From positions 32,890,673 to 32,954,672 of the forward strand of contig OW052250.1 in assembly GCA_932526585.2 (NCBI GenBank): DNA of 64,000 bases. Direction: 5' to 3'. Shown one piece after another: positions 22,191 to 32,965 of the stretch; within the stretch, counting starts at the first letter, position 1; every line of letters starts with the position of its first letter. Below the pieces are notes generated by a model. It was not told the DNA's origin. It searched no databases and was given only the letters and a program-made list of their open reading frames with translations. Position numbers and translations under genes: made by a program. Source of the DNA: Philonthus cognatus. Taxonomy: Eukaryota > Arthropoda > Insecta > Coleoptera > Staphylinidae.

Positions 22191-22462
22191 GTGCGTTTTA
22201 TTTAAGTATGGCCATAGGGATTTACACAGTAAAAATTGTACCTCATGTTAACTTTTGTTGACGTCCAAATTTAAAACATTTTTTTTGTTTTTATAAATAA
22301 ATCAAACACTTTTCTACAAAATGTTCATTGTTAGAAGGACATAAGCATGTTAGAATTCTTTATTTTGGCTTTCAAGTTTAGCAAGCCAAATATATACTTA
22401 CATTATGACATTTTCGTCAAGTTGATTTTGTAGCTTAATTATTTGTATTATTGATATAGCGA

Positions 22463-22790
22463 TTTTTACTTCATGCTTAGTCTGGGAGTGGAAACACCCG
22501 TTAGAACGATTAAATTTTAAAAAAAATACACATTTATCAAACGCTATAATTATTAGGATATGCATCCTAATAATTATAGCGTTTGATAAATGTGTATTTT
22601 TTTTTAATTTAATCGTTCTAACGGGTGTTTCCACTTCCAGACTAACTATGAAGTAAAATTTCGATTTTAGAAAAGCCTGAGCGTTTGGTTTTGGACGCGT
22701 AGCGTCCAAATCCAAACTCAGGCTTTTCTAAACTCGAAATTGTACTTCATGCGCCACGCGTATAAAACACTGATTTCAAATTCGAAAGTT
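22463..22790. repeat. Family H copies joined head to head
   Basis: 22463-22660 is a near-perfect palindrome of about 200 bases centred at 22561. On each side ctgggagtgg or its complement leads through the outer arm to a shared centre (aatacacatttatcaaacgc / gcgtttgataaatgtgtatt). It is followed at 22640-22780 by a normal hairpin with tip ggacgcgtagcgtcc, the same tip as in the copy at 2636. Confidence 0.85.
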
Positions 22791-22839
22791 TAAAAAATAC
22801 TTCTTAAACGGTATATTTTGACATTTACTTGAAATCGGT

Positions 22840-23070
22840 GATTTATAGGTGTGGTGCATGAAGTAAAATTTCAAGTTTAGAAAAGCCTAAATTTGGCGTA
22901 GCACCTAAATCCAAATTCTTGAGGCTTTTCTAAACTCGAAATTTTACTTTATGCTTCGTCTGGGAGTGGAAACACTTGTTCGAAACTTAAAATGGAACGC
23001 TTTTATAAAATCGACGAATGTCTGAAAATTTGCAAATATGTATATGTGTACTCGAAGGAAAAATTCCTTT
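22840..23070. repeat. Family H element, right-hand hairpin and terminal repeat
   Basis: ggtgcatgaagtaaaatttc, a hairpin with tip tttggcgtagcacctaaa, the opposite arm, ctgggagtggaaacacttg and the terminal part ending gaaggaaaaattcc at about 23068. Confidence 0.8.
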
Positions 23071-23754
23071 TTGGGATCAGAAGGACATAAACATGTTAGA
23101 ATTCTTTATTTTGGCTTTCAAGTTTAGCAAAACAAATACTTACATTATAATTTAATTTCAACTTTGGAAGCTAAAATGAATAAGTGTAACATGTTTATGT
23201 CCTTCCAGCATTGTACATTTCGTAAAAAAAATTTTGATTTATCAATAAAACCAAACAATTGTTTAAAATTCGTACGACAACAAAAGTTAACATGGGGTAC
23301 ATTTTATACCATGTAAATCCCTATGGCTATACTTAAATAAAACGCAGTGTATAGTATTTCAATGCTACAAAGAGGAGAAAACATCATTTTTTTTCCATAG
23401 AACTCCTTTAAAATATTGTCCAAATACCATTAAAAAGGTCAGTAAAATGTTAAATATCGCCGACAAAAATAAAGACAATAGCTGAAATATGGAAAACATT
23501 TTATCTGTTCTGATATATCCATTTTTATGAACGAGGTTTATCTAATACAACATACAGGGATTTTTTTAAGTATACATATCCTGACGCATTGCATGTTTTA
23601 TAAAAACGTTTAATTCATAGCTTCTAATGAGGGTTAATCCTTAATTAACCCATTAACGGCCGAGAAATTATAGAGATAACTCTGAAAGTTGATTTTAGGT
23701 AAAATTCTGCACTTCCTTTCATGATATCTATGATATTGTATTAAATACTGTGAT

Positions 23755-24040
23755 TTTTTCTTTTAAATACACATAGTGTATATGCTGTAAAATTTCAGGC
23801 ATTCGTCGATTTTATATAAAAATGTTCAGTATAAAGTTTAAAACGAGTGATTCCGCTCCCAGACTAAGCATGAAGTAAAATTTCGAGTTTAGAAAAGCCT
23901 GAAAATTTGGTTTGGTCGCTCCGCGAAGCGGATCGGCCAAACCAAATTATCAGGCTTTTCTATACTCGAAATTTGACTTCATGCGCCACGCGCATAAAAC
24001 GCTGAAATATTGTGAAGTTAGAAATACATTTACATTATTT
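23755..24040. repeat. Family H element, left half, with an element inserted at its right
   Basis: Begins in the left terminal repeat (ttcttttaaatacacatagt, atgctgtaaaatttcaggca) and runs through one complete hairpin (tip cgctccgcgaagcggatcgg) into cgccacgcgcataaaacgct. The ORF at 23912-24229 reads through this arm and is not a gene. Confidence 0.8.
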
Positions 24041-24044
24041 TTTT

Positions 24045-24938
24045 ACTTTCCCCCGTATGTAATACAAAGGGAAAGTATTGTTTTCGTGAAAATTTTCGAA
24101 TCAAAAATTTTAGCGGAAATATCCGTTTTGAGGTCCCCTGAGTCGAATAAGACCATTTTTGAAAAATGTCTCTCTGTGTGTGTGTCTGTGTGCGCTGTAC
24201 CGCAAAAACCGCTAAAGATATCGAGATGAAACTTGAAACTTAAGCTTTTTGTTACAATCGGAAGAACTGAAAAGCTTTTGGTGAAAATCGGAAAACCGGA
24301 AGTGGTACTTTACTCTTAGCGTTTTTCAGTTTTTTCAGATTTTTTCAATAAATGTTCATCAAACAAAAAATTCTTTCACATAAAAATTGTAGATAATAAC
24401 AAAATGAAGATATATTGTTTATTTACTTTTTGTCATAGCACTCTTAGTTTTTGAGATATTTTAAAAGTTGTTTGTTTTATCTAGTTATTGATGCGTGACA
24501 GTGTATGTGTCGATACAATTGAAAAATGTTTCAAATAAAAGTTGTAGGAAATAAAAAACTAAAGATTTTATGTGGACTCACTTTTTGTCATAGCACTCTT
24601 AGTTTTTGAGATATTTAATAAATAGTGTTTTTTATCTAGTCATTGGTTTGTGTCAGTATGTGTTGATCCAATTGAAAAATGTTTCAAATAAAAGTTCTAG
24701 GTAATAAAATATTAAAGATTTTTTGTATCTTCACTTTTTGTCATAGCACTCTTAGTTTTTGAGATATTCAATAAATAGTGTTTTTTATCTATTCATTGGT
24801 TTGTGTCAGTATGTGTTGATCCAATTGAAAAATGTTTCAAATAAAAGTTGTAGTTATCAAAAAGTTGAAGACATTTTGAAAATAATAATGCTACAAATAT
24901 TTTAAAAGTGATTTAATACGCAATTTACGGGGGAAAGT
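24045..24938. mobile_element. Non-autonomous element with ACTTTCCCCCGTA ends and internal tandem repeats
   Basis: The two ends are 13-base exact inverted repeats: ACTTTCCCCCGTA at 24045-24057 and TACGGGGGAAAGT at 24926-24938. Inside are three tandem units of about 143-165 bases starting with ctttttgtcatagcactctt at 24426, 24591 and 24734, each containing tttttgagatatt and caattgaaaaatgtttcaaa. There is no ORF. The insert interrupts a family H copy. Superfamily not determined. Confidence 0.75.
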
Positions 24939-25124
24939 ACTATGATGGACACATCACCATTTTTTTGAATATGTAATAATCGAAATATTTAAATAACAAA
25001 ATATTTACATTTTTCTTCATACCTTTTCATGTCAGATCAAATAATGTAATATATCAAATTAATTTATTTAGTAATTTAATTAACCAATAATTAATAATGT
25101 TGCATGTATGCATCAATGGCGCTT

Positions 25125-25475
25125 AATGAGTTAAGCATGAAGTAAAATGTTGAGCTTACAAAAGCCTGATAATTTGCTTTGGTTTTCAGGTATTTCTAAA
25201 CTCAACGTTTTACTACCCACGTCAGGAACTTAAATGTTATGAAGTTTAAAATATACTTCATAATATTGTTAACCCAGTTGTTCAATCGCAGCTGAGCTGA
25301 AATAAATATTTGTGAAAGTTATTAACTTGAGATGAAACTTAAGCAGTGTATTTTAAAATTTTACTTCATGATTAATCAAGTAGTGGAAACACTCGTTAGA
25401 AGCTTGAAATGTAACGATTTTATAGAAACAATGAATTCCCGAACAGCATATACATACATAATGATACTTGTAAGA
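25125..25475. repeat. Family H element, old copy
   Basis: Left: gttaagcatgaagtaaaatg and a short hairpin with arms ttgagcttacaaaagcctga / ggtatttctaaactcaacgt. Right: tttacttcatgattaatcaa, gtagtggaaacactcgttag and a terminal repeat reaching cttgtaagaaaaacactct near 25480. More diverged than most copies. Confidence 0.75.
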
Positions 25476-25479
25476 AAAA

Positions 25480-26470
25480 CACTCTGTTCCTCTTATTAGT
25501 AAGAATTCAATTAATTTCTCAGCAAGTTGACCATTTTTCTTCATCTGAAAAATGATGATTAATCCCCAAAAACACTTCACCCGAAACGCCCCTAGTATTT
25601 TCCTTCTCACTTTCAAGACGTCTGAAATTGAGAATAAATGCGCCCACTCGAGAAAGCTGCGCCGCGTCAAATATGCGCTAAATGGCCGTTTTCAGTGAAC
25701 GACCTTAAATGTCTGGATGGATGTAAATAATCATCCCCACACTTTATCCGTTCGGGAATTCCTTCATTTTCGGCGTCTGGATGAGGTGTAGGAATAATTT
25801 TACTAAATAGGAAATTTTTTATCAAACGATCAGCTCATAATATTCAGGTATATAGATTATAATCGGTTTTTATTAGTTAAGATTATAATCCTATATTCCC
25901 TACCTTTTATGTCGTGAGTAGATAGTTCCCATTCAATGAGTTATTTCCCACATATAGGGTGTCCCGTTAGTGTGGGATCAAAATATAATGATTTAAGATA
26001 ACTTATCTATATCCAAAAGTTTACGGTTAGGCAGAAATTAGCCTTCAAAGTTTAAAAAAATATTATTAATTTTATTTATAACAATTGAACGCTATATTCG
26101 ATCCGACTAAAATTTATTATGGTTGATTATCATTTATCCCTATTTCAGTTAAAGCATAAGGTCATTACTGATTGACAAGAAGTATAAAAAACAATATTAC
26201 CACAACATAAAAACTAAAATATGCATCTTATAAAAATTTAAAAAATACATCTTGAAAGATTAGTTCATTTAAACGCTTTTTTATCTCCTAATAATGTTAG
26301 ATATCTTGTACGGTTTTGCTACAAAAAAATGAAAATACATGTTTTTTCTTTGTCGCCGCTATTGTTTAACAAACGTCAATTGTGTATAATATTAATTAAC
26401 GAGTGTTTTTTGAGAATTAATTGTTATCTTCATTATGGTTTATAATTATTCATACTTCTCCGGAGCAAAG
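25480..26470. other. Intron, nothing recognised
   Basis: No supported gene. An isolated acatatagggtgtcccgtta at 25951 resembles an end of a mariner-type MITE, but no partner end was found. Confidence 0.35.
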
Positions 26471-26477
26471 AGATACA

Positions 26478-26962
26478 GTGAGTTTTTCTTTTAAGTATAC
26501 GTATTCCAAATTCAGCCTATTTTCTGTAAATCTTTAGATATTCCTTGTTTTTTTTGTATAACTTCAATTTAAAGCTTTAAACGGGTGTTTTCCACTCCCA
26601 GACTAAGCATGAAGTAAAATTTCGAGTTTAGAAAAGCCCCGTGAAAATTTGTCGAGGGTCGCGCAGCGACCCGAGACAAATTTTCTGGGCTTTTCTAAAC
26701 TCGAAATTTTACTTCATGCGCCACGCGTATAAAACACTAAAATATTGTGAAATATATGTATATTCAAACTTCACTTGAAATCTATGTTTGATACGCGTGG
26801 CGCATGAAGTAAAATTTCGAGTTTAAAAAAGCCCACAAAATTTTCACGGGGCTTTTCTAAACTCGAAATTTTACTTCATTCTTAGTCTGGGAGTGGAAAA
26901 CACTCGTCTAAAGCTTCAAATTGAATTCTTTAAAAAAAAAACCAATATCGGAAAAGTTAACT
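26478..26962. repeat. Family H element, two hairpins
   Basis: Left terminal repeat (gtgagtttttcttttaagta), hairpin 1 with tip gggtcgcgcagcgaccc, centre cgccacgcgtataaaacact to gatacgcgtggcgcatgaag, hairpin 2 with a short stem (aaagcccacaaaattttcac), then ctgggagtggaaaacactcg. The right end is replaced by an unrelated few bases before the LINE target site at 26967. Confidence 0.85.
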
Positions 26963-26966
26963 TAAT

Positions 26967-26979
26967 AAGTAATATGTCA
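26967..26979 (+). repeat. Target-site duplication, left copy
   Basis: AAGTAATATGTCA flanks the LINE on its left and recurs at 31306-31318 on its right, directly after the A tail. The left edge may be a base or two uncertain because the right copy begins inside the A run. Confidence 0.9.
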
Positions 26980-26980
26980 G

Positions 26981-27664
26981 GGGGGTGGAACCAAAAGGCT
27001 CCGCTCAGACTCCTCTACTCCTGCCTCTCAAAAAATCGCACCTAAAAGGGCCAGGAGACCATCCGGTCAGACTGGGTTTTACAGCGGTGTGGTTAAAGGG
27101 ATCCATATGGCTATCATCCATAAACGCCATCCCGACATCCTAATGGATCAGGCCCAATCAGACCTGATTCAAGAAAAACTAACGGCAGCAGTGTACGACA
27201 CGCCTTCGGGAAGTGCGAACCCGCCGCAGTTCAATGGTGAATGGTTCTCCGCAGGAATCCTCAGGATAAACTGCGAGAACGAGCACACCAAGAAGTGGTT
27301 AGCTGCGGTGGTGGCGAGCTTTGGGGACATCTCTGAAGGGGCGGACTTGACAACTGTTGAGTCAAAGGACCTCCCCAGAAGGCCCAAACTGACGGTCTGG
27401 ATACAAGACCACCCAGAGGCGGAGGTAGTCAAGACCCGGATCGGAGCCCAGAATCCTGGACTTCGAGTGGGAAATTGGCACGTCCTCAGCGAAAAGAAAG
27501 AGAAGGAAGGAGTAATCCTGACCTTCTCTGTCAGTGAGGGTGATCACCAATACCTGATAGAAAGGCAGATGAAGGCTCATTACGGACTTCGGACTGTAAC
27601 CTTCAGGAAGATCGCTTCGGGTAAGAATTGTGAAGGTAATCCAGGCGAACTTGCAACACAGTAG
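26981..27664 (+). pseudogene. LINE ORF1 protein, N-terminally truncated
   Basis: Open from the element's 5' edge (GGTKRLRSDSSTPAS... near 26985) through VVKGIHMAIIHKRHPDILMD and WFSAGILRINCENEHTKKWL to the stop at 27664. The first possible in-frame start codon in the usual sense is not at the edge, so an upstream part was lost at insertion. The C-terminal part resembles the ORF1 domain often labelled DUF4780 in insect LINEs; that is from memory of the family. It presumably binds element RNA. Confidence 0.75.
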
Positions 27665-30600
27665 GGCAGGCTCGGCTGCACTCTGCAAGGCAATGGAGGA
27701 CTGTGACATTGCCCTAATTCAAGAACCCTGGGTATGCAGGGGGAAAATTATGGGACTGGGTGGAATTGGTGGGGAACTAATATATAGTAGAACCACCGAG
27801 AGACCCAGGTCTTGTATTTATGTGAAAAGACACATAAAGGTACTGCCTCTAACCTCTTTCTGTTCACAGGACGTAGTGGCAGTTAAGCTCACCAATAGTG
27901 TAGGTGGACTGAAGGAGCTTGTTCTCGGATCAGTCTACCTCCCTATTGGAGACCCATGCCCTAGCGAGGCGTTGGAGGGACTGGTTGCAGGCTGCGGGGA
28001 ACAAGGGACCCAGCTTGTCGTCGGTTGTGACTCCAATGCCCACCATTCTGTCTGGGGAAGTTCAGACATCAACCGCAGAGGTGAGTCACTTATACAATTT
28101 CTTATGGCAGCCAAGTTAGACACTTTGAATATTGGAAATAAACCGACCTTTGTTACAAGTGTTAGCAAAGCGGTGATAGATATAACAATAGGTACGTCAT
28201 ATGTCAGTAATTTTGTTAAGAATTGGCGAGTGTCAGATGAGGTGAGTTGCTCGGATCACAGACACATAACATTCGATATTACGGGGTTACACCGGGTCAC
28301 TGAAGTATACCGCAATCCCCGCAGAACAGACTGGGAAGCCTTTAAATCAAAGCTAGACCACAATCTGACGGGTATACTAGGAGCGGTAAGCAATAACTTA
28401 GAGCTCGAGATTATGGCAGAGCAAACTGCGGAAGCTATGATCTCGGCATACAACGACAACTGTCCTCTGATTGAGAGACGCATCACCAGGAGAGTTCCGT
28501 GGTGGAACAGTGCGCTGGACAAAAAGAGGAAGCAGGTAAGAAAACTCTTCAACGAAGCAAAGCGAACGGGCTCATGGGAGGCTTACAAGATCTAACCGAA
28601 TACAACAAAGCACTAAGGAAAGCTCGAAGATCAACCTGGAGGAGATACTGTGAGGACATTGAAACTGTCCCAGACGGTGTCAGACTCTACAAGATTCTCT
28701 CGAAGAACCCCCAATGTGCGCTTCAAACTCTCGAACTCGATGACGGAGTGTATACAAAAAACGAGAAGGAAACCCTGGGTGAACTTCTACGGGTACACTT
28801 CCCCGGAGGGGAAATCTATGATGGACCACTTAATGACTGAGTCAGCCAGGGACCTGATGCAACTGGCAACAGAACATCTAAGGAAGACTGGCAGGCTGCC
28901 AGGAGAGTGGTCACCTATGACAGAGTCAAATGGGCAATAAACTCATTTGAACCTTTTAAATCGCCAGGGCCTGATGGAATCCTACCCATCATGCTACAGA
29001 AGGGATCGGAACTACTGTGGCGAAGGCTTTGCGAGATCCTAAGGGCCAGCATGGCCCTACGATATTTGCCAAGAATATGGAGGCTTATCAGGGTGGTTTT
29101 CTTACCAAAGACCGGTAGAACAGACTATTCTCGGGCAAAATCGTACAGGCCCATCAGTCTCATGTCATTTGTACTGAAGACAATGGAAAAAATTATGGAC
29201 AGGCATATTAGAGAGGGGGTACTGGTGACCTACCCACTATCCCAAGATCAATATGCCTACCTTCCAGGTAGATCAACAGAGACAGCTCTCAGCCGACTAA
29301 CAAGGAGTGCCGAAGCTGCCCTGGAACACAAAGAAATTTTACTTGCTGCCTTTTTGGATATAGAAGGAGCATTTGACAATACAGCCTTTAACTCTATAAC
29401 TGCTGCCCTGAGAAAGCGGGGGTTGGAGGAAATTAGCTGCAGGTGGATAGACTGCATGCTAAGACAAAGGATGGTCTACACAACGTTCGCTGACCAGACA
29501 CTAGCATCCAGGGTGGCCGGTGGTTGTCCGCAGGGAGGAGTTCTCTCACCCCTGCTGTGGAACCTGGTCATGGATGGCCTGCTAGTGGATCTCAGCAACG
29601 AGGGATACTCTTCCCTAGGATACGCGGATGACCTAGTCATACTCGTTGAGGGAAAATTTAACAACACGATCAGAGAGCGTATGCAACGTGCACTGAACGT
29701 GGTGAGCAAATGGTGTGCTAGAGAAGGACTCAAAGTCTCACCCTCGAAGACCACCCTGGTACCATTTACACGCAGGAGGAAACTGGCGGGCCTTGGACCG
29801 CTCTTTCTAAATGGTGGCAACCTGAAAATGTCGGGTGAGGTGAAGTACCTAGGAGTAATCTTTGACTTTAAACTGACCTGGACCCCTCAAATCTCAAAAA
29901 TCAGACGCAAATCGGAAATTACCCTTGCGGTAATTAGACGAATGTACGACCGACAATGGGGGCTCAGACCAGGAATGGTATACTGGCTGTACACCAGAGT
30001 GGTCAGACCCGCAATCATGTATGCTGCTTTAGTATGGTGGCCTAAAGCCACACAGCATACAACCATACAAATAATCAGCAAGGTTCAAAGACTTGCTTGT
30101 ATTAGCATAACGGGGGCTATGAGAACCACGCCCACTGCAGCCATGGAGACGGTTCTAGACCTCACACCACTTCACCACTCTATAGGCTGCAATTATCATC
30201 GGGCAACGTAAGAGTTGATACCCCACACAGAAGACTCTTGACAGACATAGGGGGACCTCTCCTGCAAATGAGGTCGGATCATATGGTAGTCAGATATCTT
30301 GAAAATTCACTCTTTAAAGTCAATATTCCAGACCGCAACGAATGGAACGGCTTTAGGGAAGATATACACAAACAAAGTGTGATCTGGTACACGGACGGTT
30401 CTAAATCAACCACAGGTACTGGATCAGGAATCTATAATGAAAACATGAGGACAGGCTATGCTCAACCATTGGGTAGCCTGGCATCAGTCTTTCAAGCAGA
30501 AATATTCGCAATCATAGAATGTGCGAGAACCAACATAGAGAAGGACTGTCGAAACAGGCAAATCTATATCATGTCCGATAGCCAGGCGGCACTGAAGGCT

Positions 30601-31221
30601 CTCCAGAGTCAAAAGACTTCATCCAAACAGGTATTGGAATGCTTCAATACCCTGAATGACCTAGCGAGACAGAACAAGGTTACGCTTGTCTGGACGCCGG
30701 GTCACTCTGGTATTGCGGGCAATGAAAAAGCTGACGAGCTAGCAGGGCAGGGAGCCACCATTTCATTTATGGGACCCGAACCTGCCTTGGGCATAACAAA
30801 AAAGTCGAGTCGCCTTGAAGTCAGGAAGTGGACTCGCAAAAAACACAAGGAATACTGGGAAAACAGACCAGGCCTTAACCATAGTAAGGCCCTTATAAAA
30901 GGGCCTAACTCAAGCCAAGCTGCAGGACTACTAACATTGAGTAGGCCACAGCTGAAAACAACCATAGGACTGCTCACAGGCCACGTGACTGTTAAAGAGC
31001 ATCTAAGGAAAATCGGGCTATACAACGGCGACACCAACTGTCGCCTCTGTAATACGGCACCGGAAACAACTATGCACGTTCTGTGCAGGTGCAATGCGCT
31101 GGAGAGCAAAAGACGGCTCATATTTGGGAACAGACAAATGGAACCAAATGATTTCCACGCGCAACCTCTGAAGGACCTGCACAAGCTAGTGCAGGGCATC
31201 GAGTTCGGAATAGTTGCGTGA
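27630..31221 (+). pseudogene. LINE ORF2: APE, RT, RNase H; two frameshifts and one stop
   Basis: Endonuclease: VIQANLQHSRAGS, ALIQEPWV, VVGCDSNAHHSVWG, SCSDHRHITF. Reverse transcriptase: FKSPGPDGILP, YRPISLMSFVLKTMEKIMDR, AAFLDIEGAFDNT, GGCPQGGVLSPLLWNLVMDG, LGYADDLVIL. RNase H: WYTDGSKSTTGTGSG, VFQAEIFAI, IMSDSQAALKAL, WTPGHSGIAGNEKADELA, so all four acidic catalytic residues are present. It ends with TNCRLCNTAPETTMHVLCRC. Lesions: a one-base loss near 28588, TGA at 28838-28840, and a frameshift near 30185-30195. Confidence 0.93.
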
Positions 31222-31305
31222 GTGTAATAATATTGGGGCAGTACAATAAGCCACCTAGGCTGCAGTGCATCCGAATCCGAAAGGAAGCCCCCACAGGAAA
31301 AAAAA

Positions 31306-31318
31306 AAGTAATATGTCA
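31306..31318 (+). repeat. Target-site duplication, right copy
   Basis: AAGTAATATGTCA, identical to 26967-26979, directly after the A tail of the LINE. Confidence 0.9.
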
Positions 31319-31359
31319 AAAGCTTAAATGTTTGAATTTTGATGAAATTGTTTTATACA

Positions 31360-31705
31360 TGGAGTTTTTTTTAAATATACATATCCCAATTGTATGCTGT
31401 AAAGTTAAACTTGATGCTTGCAACAAGTGTTTTCCACTCCCAGGTTAAGCATGAAGTAAAATTTCGAGTTTATAAAAGCCTGAAAATTTGGTTTAGTCGC
31501 TTCGCTTCGCTACGCAACCAAACCAAATATTCAGGGTTTTCGCGCGTGAAAATTTGTCGAGGGTCCCGAGACACCTGGGAGTGGAAAACACAGTTTAAAG
31601 CTTCAAGTTGAGCTCTTTAAAAAAAAAAAAAACGAATATCTAAAAATGTACAGCATACAATTGGGATATGTACTTATACTTAAAAAAAAATCTCAATGTA
31701 GTGTA
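31360..31705. repeat. Family H element, both ends present, internally collapsed
   Basis: Both terminal repeats are present: acatatcccaattgtatgct on the left and agcatacaattgggatatgt on the right. The middle holds one degraded hairpin (tip cgcttcgcttcgctacgca) fused to part of a different tip type (gaaaatttgtcgagggtccc), so two hairpins have been merged by deletion. This copy defines the family's outer limits well. Confidence 0.8.
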
Positions 31706-31762
31706 TGATAAAGTTATGTTTTTATTCATTTTATTTGTAAAAAGTTAATTGTTCAGACTTAC

Positions 31763-31980
31763 CTATAGTCCTATATACTGAGCAAAAAATAATAGTTAAT
31801 ATGACAAACCACGTATTCCAATCGTGGTTTTTATTGACGGTGGCGACACCGAGGAACATAAATATGATGGTTTCAGAGGAACTGCTGAGCATCTTCATCG
31901 CGTACTTTATCGTCGTGTGGGATTTGTGGGATATGTTCGCTTCCACATAATTCTTCATCGTTATTCCGCAGAAAGTAATT
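31763..31980 (-). CDS. Nhe2: Na+/H+ exchanger, visible exon 3 (central membrane helices)
   Basis: 218 bases. The first base completes an Ala codon, followed by ITFCGITMKNYVEANISHKS and then MKMLSSSSETIIFMFLGVAT, NKNHDWNTWFVILTI and FCSVYRTIG. The acceptor is tttgtttcag and the donor G|GTAAGT. YVE.N.S..S..T.KY..KMLSSSSE is highly characteristic of plasma-membrane NHEs. It lies between introns of 11.4 and 16.4 kb. Confidence 0.97.
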
Positions 31981-32054
31981 CTGAAACAAACAAAATTCAC
32001 AATACAAACTTAATTTGTCTGAACAAAGATTCAATTTAATTTTTTTAACACTTG

Positions 32055-32191
32055 GGGCCAGTTGCACCAAACACGTTGAACTGGTTCAACTCTGAACTCG
32101 AGTTTAAAGTGACATTAGAACAATAGAAACTGTCATCTTGAACTCTAGTTTAGCTCGAACCCAAGTTCAACGTTTTTGGTGCAACTGGGCC
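32055..32191. mobile_element. MITE with GGCCAGTTGCACCAAA ends
   Basis: 137-base unit with inverted ends: GGCCAGTTGCACCAAA then acgttgaact on the left; agttcaacg then TTTTTGGTGCAACTGGGCC on the right. The inner part (tgaactcgagttta / tttagctcgaa) also pairs. There is no ORF. The superfamily is not certain. Confidence 0.85.
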
Positions 32192-32965
32192 TTAAACATT
32201 AAAATCGATAACACTAACATATTAAAAACAAACGAAACAAAATACCTAGGAATAACAATAACGGATAACTTTAAATAGAATAAGCACTTAGAATATCTAA
32301 TAAAAAAGACGCGTGCAGTAACAGGCGCAATATCAGAGTCAGTATATTAATATCAATGCCTTGTAAACACCTTTTATATAACACACTATTTACATCTTAC
32401 ATAAACTATCTCTGTAGCATATGGGGCGGAACAAGTGAACAAAACATTAACACATTACAAAGACAGCAAAATAAAATTTTAAAAATAGTTTCTAACCTTA
32501 ACAGACTTACCCTAACAAAAAGTTTATATAAATTAATCCCAGACTTAACAATAAGAAATAAAATCAACCTTGAACGATTTCTAATACATAAAATAGGGTA
32601 TAATAATAATTCGAACATTTACTAAAAAAATTATTGTGGCCGAGAATTTGTTCAGTTAAATGTTCGTAGGCGTAGTAATTAAGTAATTCAATTGAACACA
32701 ACTGATTTTTAAAAAATAGTATTTTTGTATCAGGCTTCAAATGGTACAATAACTTACCGGTATCAATCACAAAAATCACTGGATGATTTAAATTAAATTT
32801 AAATTAATTTAAATTTAATTTAAATCATCCAGTATCAGATTAAAAAATGTTTCACCACGGGTTAAGTGAGAAATTAATTAAAGACACAAAAATCACTGAC
32901 ATTAATAAGTTTAAAATTAGTTTAAAACAATATTTTATGCAACGCCAATAATTGATAAAATTATA
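32192..32965 (+). mobile_element. LINE reverse-transcriptase C-terminal fragment
   Basis: Fragment reading TKYLGITITDNFK near 32237, LFTSYINYLCSIWGGTSEQN and LQRQQNKILKIVSNLNRLTL (32356-32625), then after an inserted piece (about 32630-32833) PRVK and ISLKQYFMQRQ near 32915. The YLGI...YG.IWG...Q...LK pattern is the thumb/connection region that follows the RT core in Jockey/CR1-type LINEs. Stops and the insertion make it a relic. A short relative occurs inverted at 60376-60412. Confidence 0.65.
32778..32833. repeat. Perfect 56-bp palindrome
   Basis: ACTGGATGATTTAAATTAAA at the left is mirrored exactly to TTTAATTTAAATCATCCAGT at the right with no loop. Almost only A and T inside. It lies at the right edge of the sequence interrupting the LINE relic. 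Confidence 0.9.

Larger units (their letters stand above)
22191..23348. repeat. Long inverted-repeat element filled by family H copies
   Basis: The left arm from 22191 (gtgcgttttatttaagtatg, ccatagggatttacac, catgttaacttttgttg, tccaaatttaaaacatt) is mirrored by the right arm ending at 23348 (caacaaaagttaacatg, gtaaatccctatggctata, cttaaataaaacgca). A further segment, agaaggacataaacatgtta, occurs directly at 22335 and 23085 and inverted at 23190. The interior (about 22463-23070) is family H sequence, so an older foldback element was invaded by H elements. Confidence 0.75.
26980..31305 (+). mobile_element. LOA/R1-like LINE with RNase H, 5'-truncated, with target-site duplication
   Basis: A 4.3-kb non-LTR element bounded by a 13-base duplication and a 3' A tail (31297-31307). 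ORF1 is open to the very 5' edge, so the element lacks its true start. The order is ORF1, APE endonuclease, reverse transcriptase, RNase H, CCHC-like knuckle. ORF1 and ORF2 overlap by about 35 bases. It is inserted next to a family H copy in the 16-kb Nhe2 intron. Its GC content is clearly higher than that of the surroundings. Assignment to the LOA/R1 side of the I group rests on the RNase H domain and ORF1 type. Confidence 0.9.

Noticed and set aside
23912..24229. ORFs sharing a NFQAFLNSKFYFMRHAYKTL-type peptide (also 22398, 38639, 47977)
   Set aside because: The shared peptide is one frame through the family H inverted arm (tcaggcttttctaaactcga...). It ends wherever the repeat ends, and both strands give ORFs. 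It is a repeat read-through, not a protein family.
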